Below are positions 45,244-55,542 of a stretch of DNA of 64,000 nucleotides, one piece after another. Where the stretch lies: the NCBI RefSeq assembly GCF_016808335.1, contig NC_053141.1:3733326-3797325 (forward strand), written 5' to 3'. This DNA comes from Panicum virgatum. Lineage: Eukaryota; Streptophyta; Magnoliopsida; Poales; Poaceae. The notes under the pieces are model-generated. The model was not told the origin of the DNA. It saw only the letters and a list, made by a program, of their open reading frames with translations, and made no database searches. The stretch's first letter is position 1, and the number at the start of each line of letters is the position of its first letter. The translations under genes and the position numbers were made by a program.

Positions 45244-46730
45244 GAAAGCACGCTCGTCGACTTTCTTAGGGCTAACCGAGATATTTTTGTTTGGAAACCA
45301 GTGGACCTGCCAGGGGTGCCCAAGGAGTTGATTGAGCACTCCCTAAACGTTGACCCAAAAGCTACCCGAAGAAGCAGCGACTATGATGATTCTCGCAGGA
45401 CAAGAGGGAGGCAATCAAGAAAGAAATAGCAAAACTACTCGCGGCTGGTTTTATTAAAGAGGTGTACCATCCAGAGTGGCTAGCCAACCCTGTACTCGTT
45501 CTGAAAAAGAATAACAATGAGTGGAGGATGTGTGTCGATTATACTGATCTCAACAAGCATTGTTCGAAGGATCCCTTCGGGCACCCATGCATAGATCAAG
45601 TCATCGACTCCATGGCTGGTTGCATTCTGCTCTCCTTCCTCGACTGCTACTTGGGTTATCACCAAATTGCCCTCAAAGAAGAAGACCAGATCAAGACCGT
45701 GTTCATCACCCCGGACGGAGCATACGCCTACAAGACTATGTCCTTCAAGTTAAAGAATGCAGGAGCCACATACCAGCGAGCTATCCAAAAGCTTACAGGG
45801 TGTATGGCGGCCTTGAACAAATTCATCTCAAGACTTGGAGCATGAGGACTTCCCTTCTTCAAGCTCCTCAAACGGCAGGATAAGTTCAAGTGGACCGAGG
45901 AAGAGGAGCTAGCGCTGCAAGACCTCAAGAGTCATCTGCAGTCACGCCCCATCCTCACAGCCCCACTACCTGGCGAGAACCTGCTACTTTACATCATCGC
46001 GACTACTCACGTCATCAGCACGGCTATCGTGGTGGAACATTCCGAGGAGGGCCATGTGTTTGGCATCCAGAGGCCGGTGTACTTCGTCAGCGAAGTCCTT
46101 TCTGAGTCAAAGGTCCGTTACCCCTCAATTCAGAAACTTCTCTATGCAATACTCATAACATCTAGGAAGCTCCACCACTACTTCGATGAGTACCAGATCT
46201 CCGTCACAGAATTCCCATTGGCGGACATACTCCATAACGGGGATGCTACCGGACGCATATCCAAGTGGGCAGTGCAATTGGGGGCTCTCTCGCTCGACTT
46301 CAAGCCACGCACCGCGATCAAGTCGCAAGCTCTAGTCGACTTCATGTCTGAATGGCGAGAAAACCAAGTCACTGCCCTAGCTGACCAGCCTGAACTTTGG
46401 GCCATGTACTTTGATGGATCGCTCAAGTTTGGAGGCGGCGGTGCTGGAGTTCTCTTGATATCACCTAAAGGGGAACAACTCAAGTACATGTTCCAGATCC
46501 TCTTCAAGGTGTCAAACAATGAAGCTGAGTACGAAGCATTATTACACGGGCTATGTCTGGCAATCTCCTTGGGCATCAAGCAACTACTCGTATATGGCGA
46601 CTCCATGTTGGTAGTTCAACAAGTCAACAAGGAGTGGGACATCAACAAGGATGCCATGGATGCACATGTCATGGAAATACAAAAGCTGGAGAATAATTTC
46701 TCAGGCCTGGAAATCCATCACGTAGTCTGA
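45244..46730 (+). pseudogene. Tat-lineage RT (catalytic block deleted) and RNase H
   Basis: Begins FLRANRDIFVWKPVDLPGVP, shifts frame near 45370, and continues with EVYHPEWLANPVLVLKK, RMCVDYTDLNKHC, SFLDCYLGYHQIAL, TYQRAIQ. It then jumps directly to KLTGCMAALNKFISRLG at about 45790. The YVDD motif and about 100 residues that normally separate these phrases are absent. A TGA at 45843-45845 follows. RNase H comes next: [20 protein letters not shown], then a second RNase H-like domain with [28 protein letters not shown] and [13 protein letters not shown], a trait of the Tat lineage. It stops at 46728-46730 (TGA where CGA is usual). Confidence 0.82.
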
Positions 46731-48153
46731 GACAACAACGTCGGAGCTGACGTACTTTCTAAATTGGGCTCCGATTGTGCAGATGTCCCTGCGGGCATGT
46801 TTGTTCACGAACTCCACCACCCGTCCATCAAGACGTCAGATCCAATGGTCATCGATCAGGCTCCCACGGAACCTGAATGAGAGGTCATGGTGATCGAGGC
46901 TGACTGGCGGACAACCTTCATCAACTTCATCATAGACTAGAAACTACCCCCCCAATGTCAACCCAAAAAGTGCTGAAGCAATGCGCGTCATTCGAAGATC
47001 CAAGGGGTACGTTCTGAATAGAGATAATTTATACAAGCGTGGATCAACATTTGGAGTACTCTTGAAATGCATCCCCTATGAGCATGGCAAGGAGATACTC
47101 TGGGAAATCCATGAGGGAACATGCGGCAATCATGCGGCATCAAGAACACTAGTCGAAATGGCTTTCCAATCAGGGTTTTACTGGCCAATGACTTTGGCGG
47201 ACGCCGAAGAACTCGTCCGTCGGTGCCCCAACTGCCAATTCTTCGGCACGTAGATCCACGTACCTGCACATCAGCTCATCACTATACCACATTCATGGCC
47301 GTTTGCATGCTGGGGCCTGGACATGATAGGCCCTTTGACTACTGTGCCATTAGGTTTCACTCACGTGTTGGTGGCCATCGACAAGTTTACAAAGTGGATT
47401 GAGTCCAAGCCGATTACAAAGCTGACGACAGACCAAGTAGTCGACTTCATCAGCGACATGTTGCATTGGTTCGGCTTCCCCAACACCATCATTACAGATT
47501 TGGGCTCAAATTTCACATCTCAAGAATTCTTGGAGTTCGGCGAAAGGAGCGCCATTGAAGTCAGGTATGTCTCGGTAGCTCACCCTTGGGCGAATGGCCA
47601 GGTTGAACGAGCTAACGGCCCAATCCTGGATGGCTTGAAGAAAAGACTCTATGACGCCAACAACAAAAAAGGTGGTAAATGGATTCATGAGCTACCTCTA
47701 GTTATGGGGCTCCATACTCAGCCAAGCAAGGAAACAGGATAAACTCCATTCTTCCTCATCTAGGGATCAGAAGCTATTCTTCCTGCTGACATCATGTGGC
47801 AATCTCCCCGACTAGAGATGTACGAGCAAGGCTAAGCCGAAATAGCAAGATAGCTCGAGCTAGACTCCGTCGAAGAAGCCAGATGCAATGCCCTGATCCA
47901 ATCAGCTTGCTACCTCCAAGGCGTTCATCGATATCATGACCGCAACATTCTGTAGAGGTCCTTCAACATTGGTGATCTAGTCCTTCGACGCATCCAGGAT
48001 GAAACCGGACTACACAAGCTCAACTCACGATGGGAGGGACCTTTTATTGTGACCAGAGTGACAAGACCAGGGTCTTAGCATTTACAGTACCCCGATGGCC
48101 AGGAAGTCCCGAACTCTTGGAACATCGAGCTTCTACGACGGTTCTACCCTTAG
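46731..48153 (+). pseudogene. Tat-lineage integrase
   Basis: DNNVGADVLSKLGS ends the RNase H. After a broken linker, the integrase zinc finger reads HEGTCGNHAASRTLV with CPNCQFF. The core has GLDMIGPL (Asp), ITDLGSNFTSQEF (Asp) and NGQVERANG (Glu). Stops lie at 47251-47253, about 47740 and several more before the C-terminal phrases RSFNIGDLVLRR, LNSRWEGPFIVT and WNIELLRRFYP. The frame ends TAG at 48151-48153, the natural end of pol. There is no chromodomain, in keeping with a non-chromovirus. Confidence 0.82.
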
Positions 48154-48426
48154 GTAACTCACAGAATGCTGTTAGCTGCAGTACCGGCTAATACATATCA
48201 ATAAAGAGTTATTTTGATCCCTTGTCGACTACTTCTTATAGCTAGTTTGTTGAACTCGGGGGCTATAAGCCATGGTTACTAACAATATGCTAAGTCAACA
48301 GGATTACCCGAAGACGGCACTCCCGAGATCTACCTGCACGACTAACATTGTCTGCAAGATCAAGTCCCATACTTACTTGTGCAGCTCAAACTGTGGTAAT
48401 AGCATCAAGTACTTGTCATTGTTAGT

Positions 48427-49062
48427 AACTCTGAGTACTAGCATAGTTGGTTTTCCACAACCACAACATGCAATAATCACGGAACAGTCGATGAGGCCAC
48501 CAAGCCTACCATGCGATCTAGAGTACTGCCTAGAGCGAGTAAATCCTGATACGCTTTTAGGGCTCCCACGCTCAAAAAAACAGACTACTCTGAGTACTAG
48601 CATAGTTGGTTTTCCACGACCACAACACGCAGTAATCACGGAACAGTTGATGAGGTCACCAAGCCTACCATGCGATCTAGAGTACCACCCAGAGCGGGTA
48701 AATCCTGATATTCTTTTACGGCTCCCACGCCCGAAGTTCTGACTACTCCAAGTCCTAGCGTAGTTGGTTTTCCGCAACCACAACACGCAGTAACGACAGA
48801 AAGGTCGATGAGGATTCTAAACCTACTAAACGACTCATGAGTACCGCCCAAAGCGGGTAAATCCTGATTCGCTTTTAGGGCTACCACGCCTAAAATCCTG
48901 ACTGCCTCTAGTAACTCGCATAGTTGGTTTACCACAACCATATTACGCCATAACTATGGAAAAGTCGGCAGGGTCCCTAAACCCACCAAGCTATCTAGAG
49001 TGCCACCTTGCGCGGGTAATTCCTGATATGCACCAAAGGATCCTTTCAAGGAACCTAACACC
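48427..49062. repeat. Four tandem repeats of ~160 bp in the Tat 3' region
   Basis: Units begin near 48427, 48590, 48745 and 48905, each with AGTTGGTTTTCCACAACCAC, a CGGAACAGTCGATGAGG-like middle and GCGGGTAAATCCTGAT near the end. The fourth is the most diverged. Unit lengths are about 163, 156, 160 and 155 bp. They lie between pol and the antisense ORF. Confidence 0.85.
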
Positions 49063-49275
49063 ACGGCACGCTAAGATACTGACTGCATTGTGGGTCTCTG
49101 CACCCAGAACAGCTTAACTTATGTGTATTCATGACTCCAAATTCTCCGATCGATGATACTTTGAGCATGTCACACAAATCGATAGGAATCAAACTCATAT
49201 ACAGACCGATCGAGTGACCAAACAGAACACATACGACATGACTACTGGCTTGACTTCCTCCAGGTACTCCGCAAA

Positions 49276-52200
49276 TGTAACACCCGGTTTATAAAAGGAC
49301 ATAAACCGAGCAATCATATACGTGCCAGGATCAAGTCACACGTATATACAACAGAATGAACAATATATCACAGCACATATCACGTAAAAAGATATAATAA
49401 AGCGAGTACGAAAGTTATTTATTACATTAATGACAAAATGTCTGATACAGAGTATGCGGAAGCGTAATACATAAACGATAAAACTCTCCAAAGCTGAGCA
49501 GGGCGCCACAGGGATGTCGACTGGGAGACGAACGCCTAGAAGTCCTCATAGTCCTGGTAGCGCTGAGCGAACTCCTTCGCGTCGGCAGGAACTGAGCAGC
49601 AGTAGCGTATCCAAGAGGAAAAAGTAGAGAAGAGGCAAGAGTGAGTACACAACTTGTACTCAACAAGTATAACACAAACTATGAGGCTCTAAGGTTGGCT
49701 GACTCAACTGCATTAGCTTTTAAGTCTTGGCAAAAATTTAGTAAAGCTATTTACTACAAGTGGATGAATTACCATAAACTTAGTTACATAGTAATTAATC
49801 AAAATTAATCATGTTACTACTGAGAACCAAACCGAAACCACCAAGGTAACCCCAAGAGGCACCCCCCTCGTCGGAAGGAGATAACCCCACTAATCAAAAG
49901 GAGGATCTGGGCCGCTCATGACCGTGAGCACGGCTAGTATACCAGTTTTACACTCTGCAGAGGTTGCACATCTTTACCAACAAGTCGTGGGCTACGCTAG
50001 TTGTTCATCACACTTTCTTAGGTGAGATGACTAGCAAACTCACTACGAGGCCGTTACAAAGGACACGTTGGTAAGGTGTAACCGCTAAGGAATCAGGCTC
50101 CGCAACGATGGTAACCACCTCGAGGGGTACGCAGACCAAGCCTCGTAGCCTGGCCACCATTGAAGCTCACCACCCCCCATGCCCCGTCGGTAAGTTACTC
50201 CCGAACCAAAATGACCTAATTAGTAAGCCAAGACCGTCCCATTCCAGTCTTGTGGTAGCGCTGTTGTCCCAGGTTGTCGCTCTATGAACCGGTCCTTATG
50301 GAAAGTCGCCAACCAGGCAGTAAGCACCGTGCTGGCCCCCAAAACCATGTTTCTAACAAAACCAATTTTAACGAGACGTGAGCCACTCAAGCCACACAGA
50401 GGGCCACTCTCAGAATTAAGTTGCATATACCTTTAATCAAATTAATTAAAAAGGACCAAGTGTGTTATAGCGGCACCTAGCACAACTAACCAAAATGCAA
50501 CCCAAAGGATATATATAAAGGATATAAAGTGGCTAGGAAAGTCCTTATAGGCATACAGTATTAAAATGCAGTATGAAAATGAATTTAAAGTGATAGGTTG
50601 TTCATGTTATACTTGCCTTCCTCAAACTGCTCCGGCTGCTACTCAAACTGGTCGGAATACGGCTGTTTCGGGTACTGGTACTGGGGCTCCTCAGATGGAT
50701 CAACGTCTACTCACGAGCACATGGCCAAAAATAAGGCACAACAGTAAACATACATGCAAACAATAGAAAAAACTAAGAAACAGTACAACAATACATAAAA
50801 ACAGCAAACAAAACTAGGCTAGAACTAATCTACGGGTTACAACGATCGCGTGGACATAAAGAACGCCTAAAACGGAGCTAAAACGCAAAATCTAGGCTAA
50901 AAACAAGATCCAGGGACCTATTTGTAAGAAAACTGGAGTTCTAGGGGGTTTCTGGGCAAAACCGAGGACTAAAACGTAATTAACCATTAAATCTAAGGGC
51001 TAACAAGCAAAACTGATGGCTCAGGACTGCGGGTTCTATTTCTATAGAGCTCAGGGGGCTTCGTGTAAAATTCTGGGCCTGTTTCGGAATATTTTAACAC
51101 TGAGTAGGACCGCGGGTTTATTCTAGGAAAACGCAGGGGTTCTTTTGCAAGAAGTACAGGCTGAACCGTTATCTTCGCTCAGGGGCCGTCGGATCTTGAT
51201 CAAGAGGCTCAGATTTAATGGCCTCGGGATCTAATCGTAGCCGTCGCCTTCTGATCGGGCGACTCAGCAGTGATGGGGGCGCGGGCGGCGGCGCTGGGTC
51301 GCCGGAGCTCTGCTCCGCGGCGGTGCGTCGCCGGGGTTGGCTTTCCCGGCGTTCCTGGGCTCGTTTTGGGCTGCGGGCTACTGCAAAGGAACAAGGGCGG
51401 TGTGCGTAACCCACTGGGGGGTTAAGCCGGGTTCGGGGAGGGCTGGGGACACACCGCGACGGTGGAGGCGGCTCGGCGGCAACAAAGCTCGCCGGAGCAC
51501 GGTGCCTGGGCACCTAGAGTGCGCCAGGGTCTACGGCCTACGGGATCTAGCGAAAAAGGAGTAGGAGGGGGCGCTGAATCTCACCGGGGGCCTGTGGTGG
51601 CCAGAGTTGCAGCGCAGGGTGGCCGGAGGCGAGGTCCGGGCGGCGGGTCGGCGCGGAGCTCGGGGAGGGGTCGATGGGACGCAGCTCCAGGCCTCCAATT
51701 CCCTCGAGCGAGTGCGCTGGTCGTCTGTGGTCCCAGAGAGGCTATCAGGGAGGTCAAGAAGCCAACGGCGGTGCTGAATTGCGGCAAGAACCTCACTCAC
51801 CGGCGATGGGTCTCAGGCGAAATTCAGGAAGATGGCACAGTGCAAGGGCTGAGGAGGTGGCCGGCGTGGCTCCTGGATCCGTGGCGAGCAACCGCAGCGA
51901 TTTGCGGCGATGGGAGCGCGGTGGAGAGGCCGGACCATGCGAGCGCCGTGCGCCGATTCCGGCTCTGGGAACGGGGCGGTGATTCTGGGGTTTGGGGATG
52001 GCTGCGGTTGGAGGCTAGGGTTACAGGGTGCGGGGCGCCATTTATAGAGCAACTCAGGTGATCCTGGGGAGGCGTGCCCCGGATGGAAGGCCCGCCGGGA
52101 ATCTCGGCTTGACGGGCGCGGTGGTTGCTCTGCGGGGGAGAAGAAACAGCTTGGTGGGGTCGGTCCGTCAGTGCCAGCGAGGGGAAGCAGCGGGGCGTGC

Positions 52201-52727
52201 TTGAGCGCTGAGCTGGGGTGTGGATGCGGGTGTTAGCGGGCCGTGCGTGCTGGGCCACGCGCGGGGAAAGGCTGAAGCGGAGCAGGCCAGTTTGCTGGGG
52301 AAAAAGGGCCGGTGGGAGAATGGTTGGGCCGAGGAAGCGGGCTGAGGTGAGGGGAAAGGGTGAGGGGGAAGGCTGGGCCGCGTGCTGTTGGGCCGCAGCG
52401 AGGAGAAGAGAAAATGGTTGGGCCGCGCAGGGGTTTGTTTGGGCTAGTCACTGGGTTTGGGTTCCCTTTTCTTTTACTACTTCTATTTCTAAAACAAACA
52501 AACAAAGTTTGAATTCAAATACAAATTTGAATTCAAACCACACTCAAATAATTAAAACTATGCACCAGCATGAATGCAACACCAAAATTTAAACCTATGA
52601 TAGAATTTTAAATACTTGAGGAACAAAAATTAGATTAAATGCCATTCTAAACACAATAAACCTTAGAAATTTAAATAAAGCCCAATTAAATTATTATAAA
52701 AACTGAAAATTAAATTAGGGTGTTACA
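49276..52727 (-). repeat. 3.45-kb solo LTR, Tekay/RIRE3-like, TSD GCAAA
   Basis: Bounded by TGTAACACCC at 49276 and its inverse GGGTGTTACA at 52727, with GCAAA at 49271-49275 and 52728-52732. The orientation is inferred as minus: TGTAACACCCTAATTTAA is the start, CCGGGTGTTACA the end, and a TATAAATGG box lies near 52038 on the minus strand. Phrases such as GTTTTACACTCTGCAGAGGTTG recall the LTR at 7999-11015. The GC-rich part (51180-52460) has overlapping ORFs on both strands that I do not support as genes. Confidence 0.88.
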
Positions 52728-52737
52728 GCAAACTTCT

Positions 52738-53214
52738 CCCTCGAGCAGTCATCAGCCATACCTTCAGCCAGTGGACTCACATCGGCTCGAGGCCAATATG
52801 ACTTCACCAACCGAGTACATGGGATACAAACACCCTGGTGTTCTCCGAGACGAAGTTTGATATCCGTGTTGGAGCTTCACGAAGCCATTCTAACAGGCTC
52901 CTGGCATCGGGCACTCCATCTTCTGGAGGATCCACCATATCCACGACTACTCGGGCAACATCAGTTAAATCTTCGAGCTCCTTCAATTAAACTGTCGCGT
53001 CTTCCAGTGCCATGGTGAGCCGCTCCCTATCCTTCGCCAGACGGAACACACCATTTTTCCAGTCAGCCAGAGAAATATCCTTACACAACACTATAAGTTG
53101 GAGCAAATAAGTACACATGCTCAGCAACAATTCCCTAAACCCAACAAGGTGAAGGGAGAGCAAAATACCTTTTTGCTGCTGCTGCAACTCCTCATTCTTC
53201 AAGGTGAAGTGCAT
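52738..53214 (-). CDS. Antisense ORF of the Tat element with a probable intron (partial)
   Basis: Minus strand. MHFTLKNEELQQQQK is followed by a GT-start segment (near 53170) and resumes at DISLADWKNGVFRLAKDRER after an AG near 53078. It continues LTMALEDAT, then KELEDLTDVARVVVDMVDPP, RSLLEWLREAPTRIS, FVSENTRVFVSHVLG, SYWPRADVSPLAEGM and ends at the solo LTR. Without the segment the Gln/Glu-rich coiled coil would read through. Antisense ORFs downstream of integrase are known in grass Tat-type elements; their role is not known to me. In-frame stops near 52804 and 52987 show decay. The 5' part is cut by the Sirevirus at 53228. Confidence 0.6.
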
Positions 53215-53227
53215 CTAGACCGATAGA

Positions 53228-53816
53228 TGCTAATGGTAAGTTTCAGTGATTAATGACAACCGTATGCGACTAACGCGTGTTTTGAAGGAAAAATTAATGA
53301 TTAGTCTAGTCTCATATGAAATGTGAAAAGAGACCCCTCAATTCGGAATAACCATGCGTGCCAAGGACTCAATGTTAAAGATTAAGGACCTTTCTAGTCT
53401 CAAGTGTCACAAGGAGATGAAGGACACTTGATTTAGCTAGGGTTTATAGTTTTAGTTCTTGACCGTACTATTAAGAGGGGTTCGTGAGTAAGTAGCTTGA
53501 CCAAAATTGAGTTGGCCTTAGAAATCTTGCACACTCGCTCAAAAACAGCCCAAGATGGTCAATAGAAGTTAACACAACGCTTGGAAGAAGAAACAATCGA
53601 AGTTACATTCAAATCTAAGTCAATTCAGCTGAAAACGAAGAAAAATAGCAGCACCGGTTTAACCGATGCCTAAGCATCGGAGCATCCGACGCATGGCGGA
53701 AGTTCCGACGCCCCTGTCGGTCTATCTCTCTGGATGCAAGCTGAAATGAAATCAACAATCTCTATAGCACCGGTTGAACCGATGGTCCCAAGCAAAGCAC
53801 CGGTGCATTAGATGTA
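53228..53816 (+). repeat. 5' LTR of the second Sirevirus, left piece
   Basis: Starts TGCTAATGGTAAGTTTCAG (the start could be a few bp off). It has the same CACCGGTTTAACCGATGCCT motif series as 13065 and ends at the Athila-like insertion at 53816. Confidence 0.75.
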
Positions 53817-55282
53817 TGTTGCCGCTCCTTAAGTACCCATTTTATCCCTTGTTTATCCTTGATAATGGCATGAATTCAATATCAAAATCACTAACCGTCC
53901 TAACCCCGACCTAATTATTGATCATTTTCACATATGCACATATATTTTGGAGGAACTTCGTTTTTTCAGGTTTTTGGCCTATTTTAGAGCATGAACTGAC
54001 GAGGCCCGTGATCGAGCGCTAGCACGGAGAAAGGCGAGGGCCAAAGCCCAAAAGGGAGGACCAAAGCCCGTGTTGATTCGAAGCCCATTCATGGACATCC
54101 ATCCTCCAAGAGAGCCCAAAGGACCGAGCCCACGAAGATGAGATCAAGATACTTCGGGATTAAGCAAAGCAAATGAAGATTTAAGGAAGGATTCCCTATC
54201 CTATCCTTTCCTCGAAGATATCTCCAAGATAACAACGTCCAAAGGGGTGCAATCGTGAAGGACAAAAACTCTAGAAGATGCGAGGAGTCTACACGCCAAA
54301 GATGAGACCGAGGCGAGCCCGAAAAGGGGTAGGCCGGCCGGCCTAGGCCCATGGGGCTGGCCGGCCCAGCCCTTTTCTGAGGCGGTTTGCCTTCCCCTTC
54401 GACCGGTGGCTTCCTCGGCTTATAAATAGCTCGCACCTTATTCAACTCGAAGTATCCATCCAATCAGAACTCGACGAAAACCTAGGGCCAAGACTGGAGG
54501 GAGACGACAGCCGCCGCAAGTCTTCGAAGTTGTTTAGGAGATGGCTTAGGCCATCCCTAGCCGCCATGGCCTCCCTGCGTGGTTGTGTCATGGTGGAGTT
54601 CATAAGCTAGTTGGAGTCGTCAATGGTGTATACGCGGTGGTGGCGATCCAAACGAATCTATTATGTGAGTAATGTCTTCATGTCATCCGATCTATTTAGC
54701 GATCATGTCTCTCCTCTTTCGATTTCGTTCTTGCTTTGGGTGCGCTTATTCCTAGATCTATTCTCGAGATAGATTGCATGGGGTGTTCTTGTAGCTATGG
54801 TGGCTAGGAGTTCATACCGGATCTACCCAAAGGGGGTTCGACTTGCTTCAGGGTATCCCGTTGAAAGGGGTGGCGTCGTGACAGGCTGTTGCCACTTAGT
54901 AGGTTGGGTATCGAGGGATCGGATTGGAGGTTTTGATTTAAAGAGGCTTTGGATGAGATGCATGTTGAGCTTACTCGTTTAGCTAGAACTACAACTAGAA
55001 TGCGTGTGATAGGTTTAATCATGCCTTTGGTCATGCTTTATCCTTACCGATGTTCATGGATGAGATCAACCTTCGTACATCACTCATATCTATCAAAGGT
55101 TCACCTTTTATATGCAATTAATGCTTCATGTTAGGATAGATCCGTTAGATTAGATGGAAAACCCTAGTAAGTTCATTGTCGATCCACGGATTGATAAACC
55201 TTGGGGGAATACTCTAAGGGAAAAGCTACCACGAACCATGCGCTTGTGGTATACAAATCGGGGGCTTTAGTGAACGTCAACA
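53817..55282 (+). repeat. Athila-like LTR, first copy
   Basis: TGTTGCCGCTCC...GAACGTCAACA, 1466 bp, about 98% identical by eye to the second copy. A TATAAATAG box lies at 54421-54429. ORFs such as 54089-54463 (minus) occur in both copies and have no known family. Confidence 0.85.
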
Positions 55283-55290
55283 AGCTTTTC

Positions 55291-55308
55291 TGGCGCCGTT
55301 GCCAGGGA
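55291..55308 (+). other. Athila-type primer-binding site, first copy
   Basis: TGGCGCCGTTGCCAGGGA, complementary to the tRNA-Asp 3' end apart from one change (A for G), 8 bp past the LTR. Confidence 0.8.
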
Positions 55309-55542
55309 TCGGCAACACGAACCCTAGGGCGATCTATCTAGTTTTTGGACTAACCCCAATTTTATTATTGCATATATCCTGTGTTTCTTGTTTGTGTCCA
55401 TGAATGCAGGTAAAACCCTAGACACAAAGTGATTGAGAAGTTCTCAACGTCTGTACTTTGACAAGTCCAATCTCACTAAAGCAAGTTGATGGCTACGTGA
55501 AGACCCGCTCTTTAGTGGTAGGTGCTAACTTTTGTTAGTGGC

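Larger units (their letters stand above)
42449..53227 (+). mobile_element. Tat-lineage Ty3/gypsy element, interrupted; 3' end not in window
   Basis: 5' LTR, PBS, gag, protease, RT, RNase H and integrase follow in order on the plus strand, then tandem repeats and an antisense ORF. This layout is characteristic of grass Tat-type elements. It is interrupted by a CACTA element (43680-44272), a solo LTR (49276-52727) and, from 53228, a Sirevirus that runs past the window edge. Its 3' LTR should lie beyond that insertion. Pol has many stops and a deletion through the RT active site. Confidence 0.85.

Noticed and set aside
48427..49062. CRISPR-like array
   Set aside because: Units of ~160 bp are contiguous without distinct spacers, in a plant retrotransposon. 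This is a tandem repeat.
51169..52592. GC-rich ORFs of up to 199 codons in the 3.45-kb solo LTR
   Set aside because: Overlap on both strands, low complexity, inside an LTR with TSD. No domain.
54089..54463. 124-codon minus-strand ORF present twice (also 60391-60765)
   Set aside because: It is duplicated because it lies in both Athila-like LTRs. Antisense to the element, no family resemblance.
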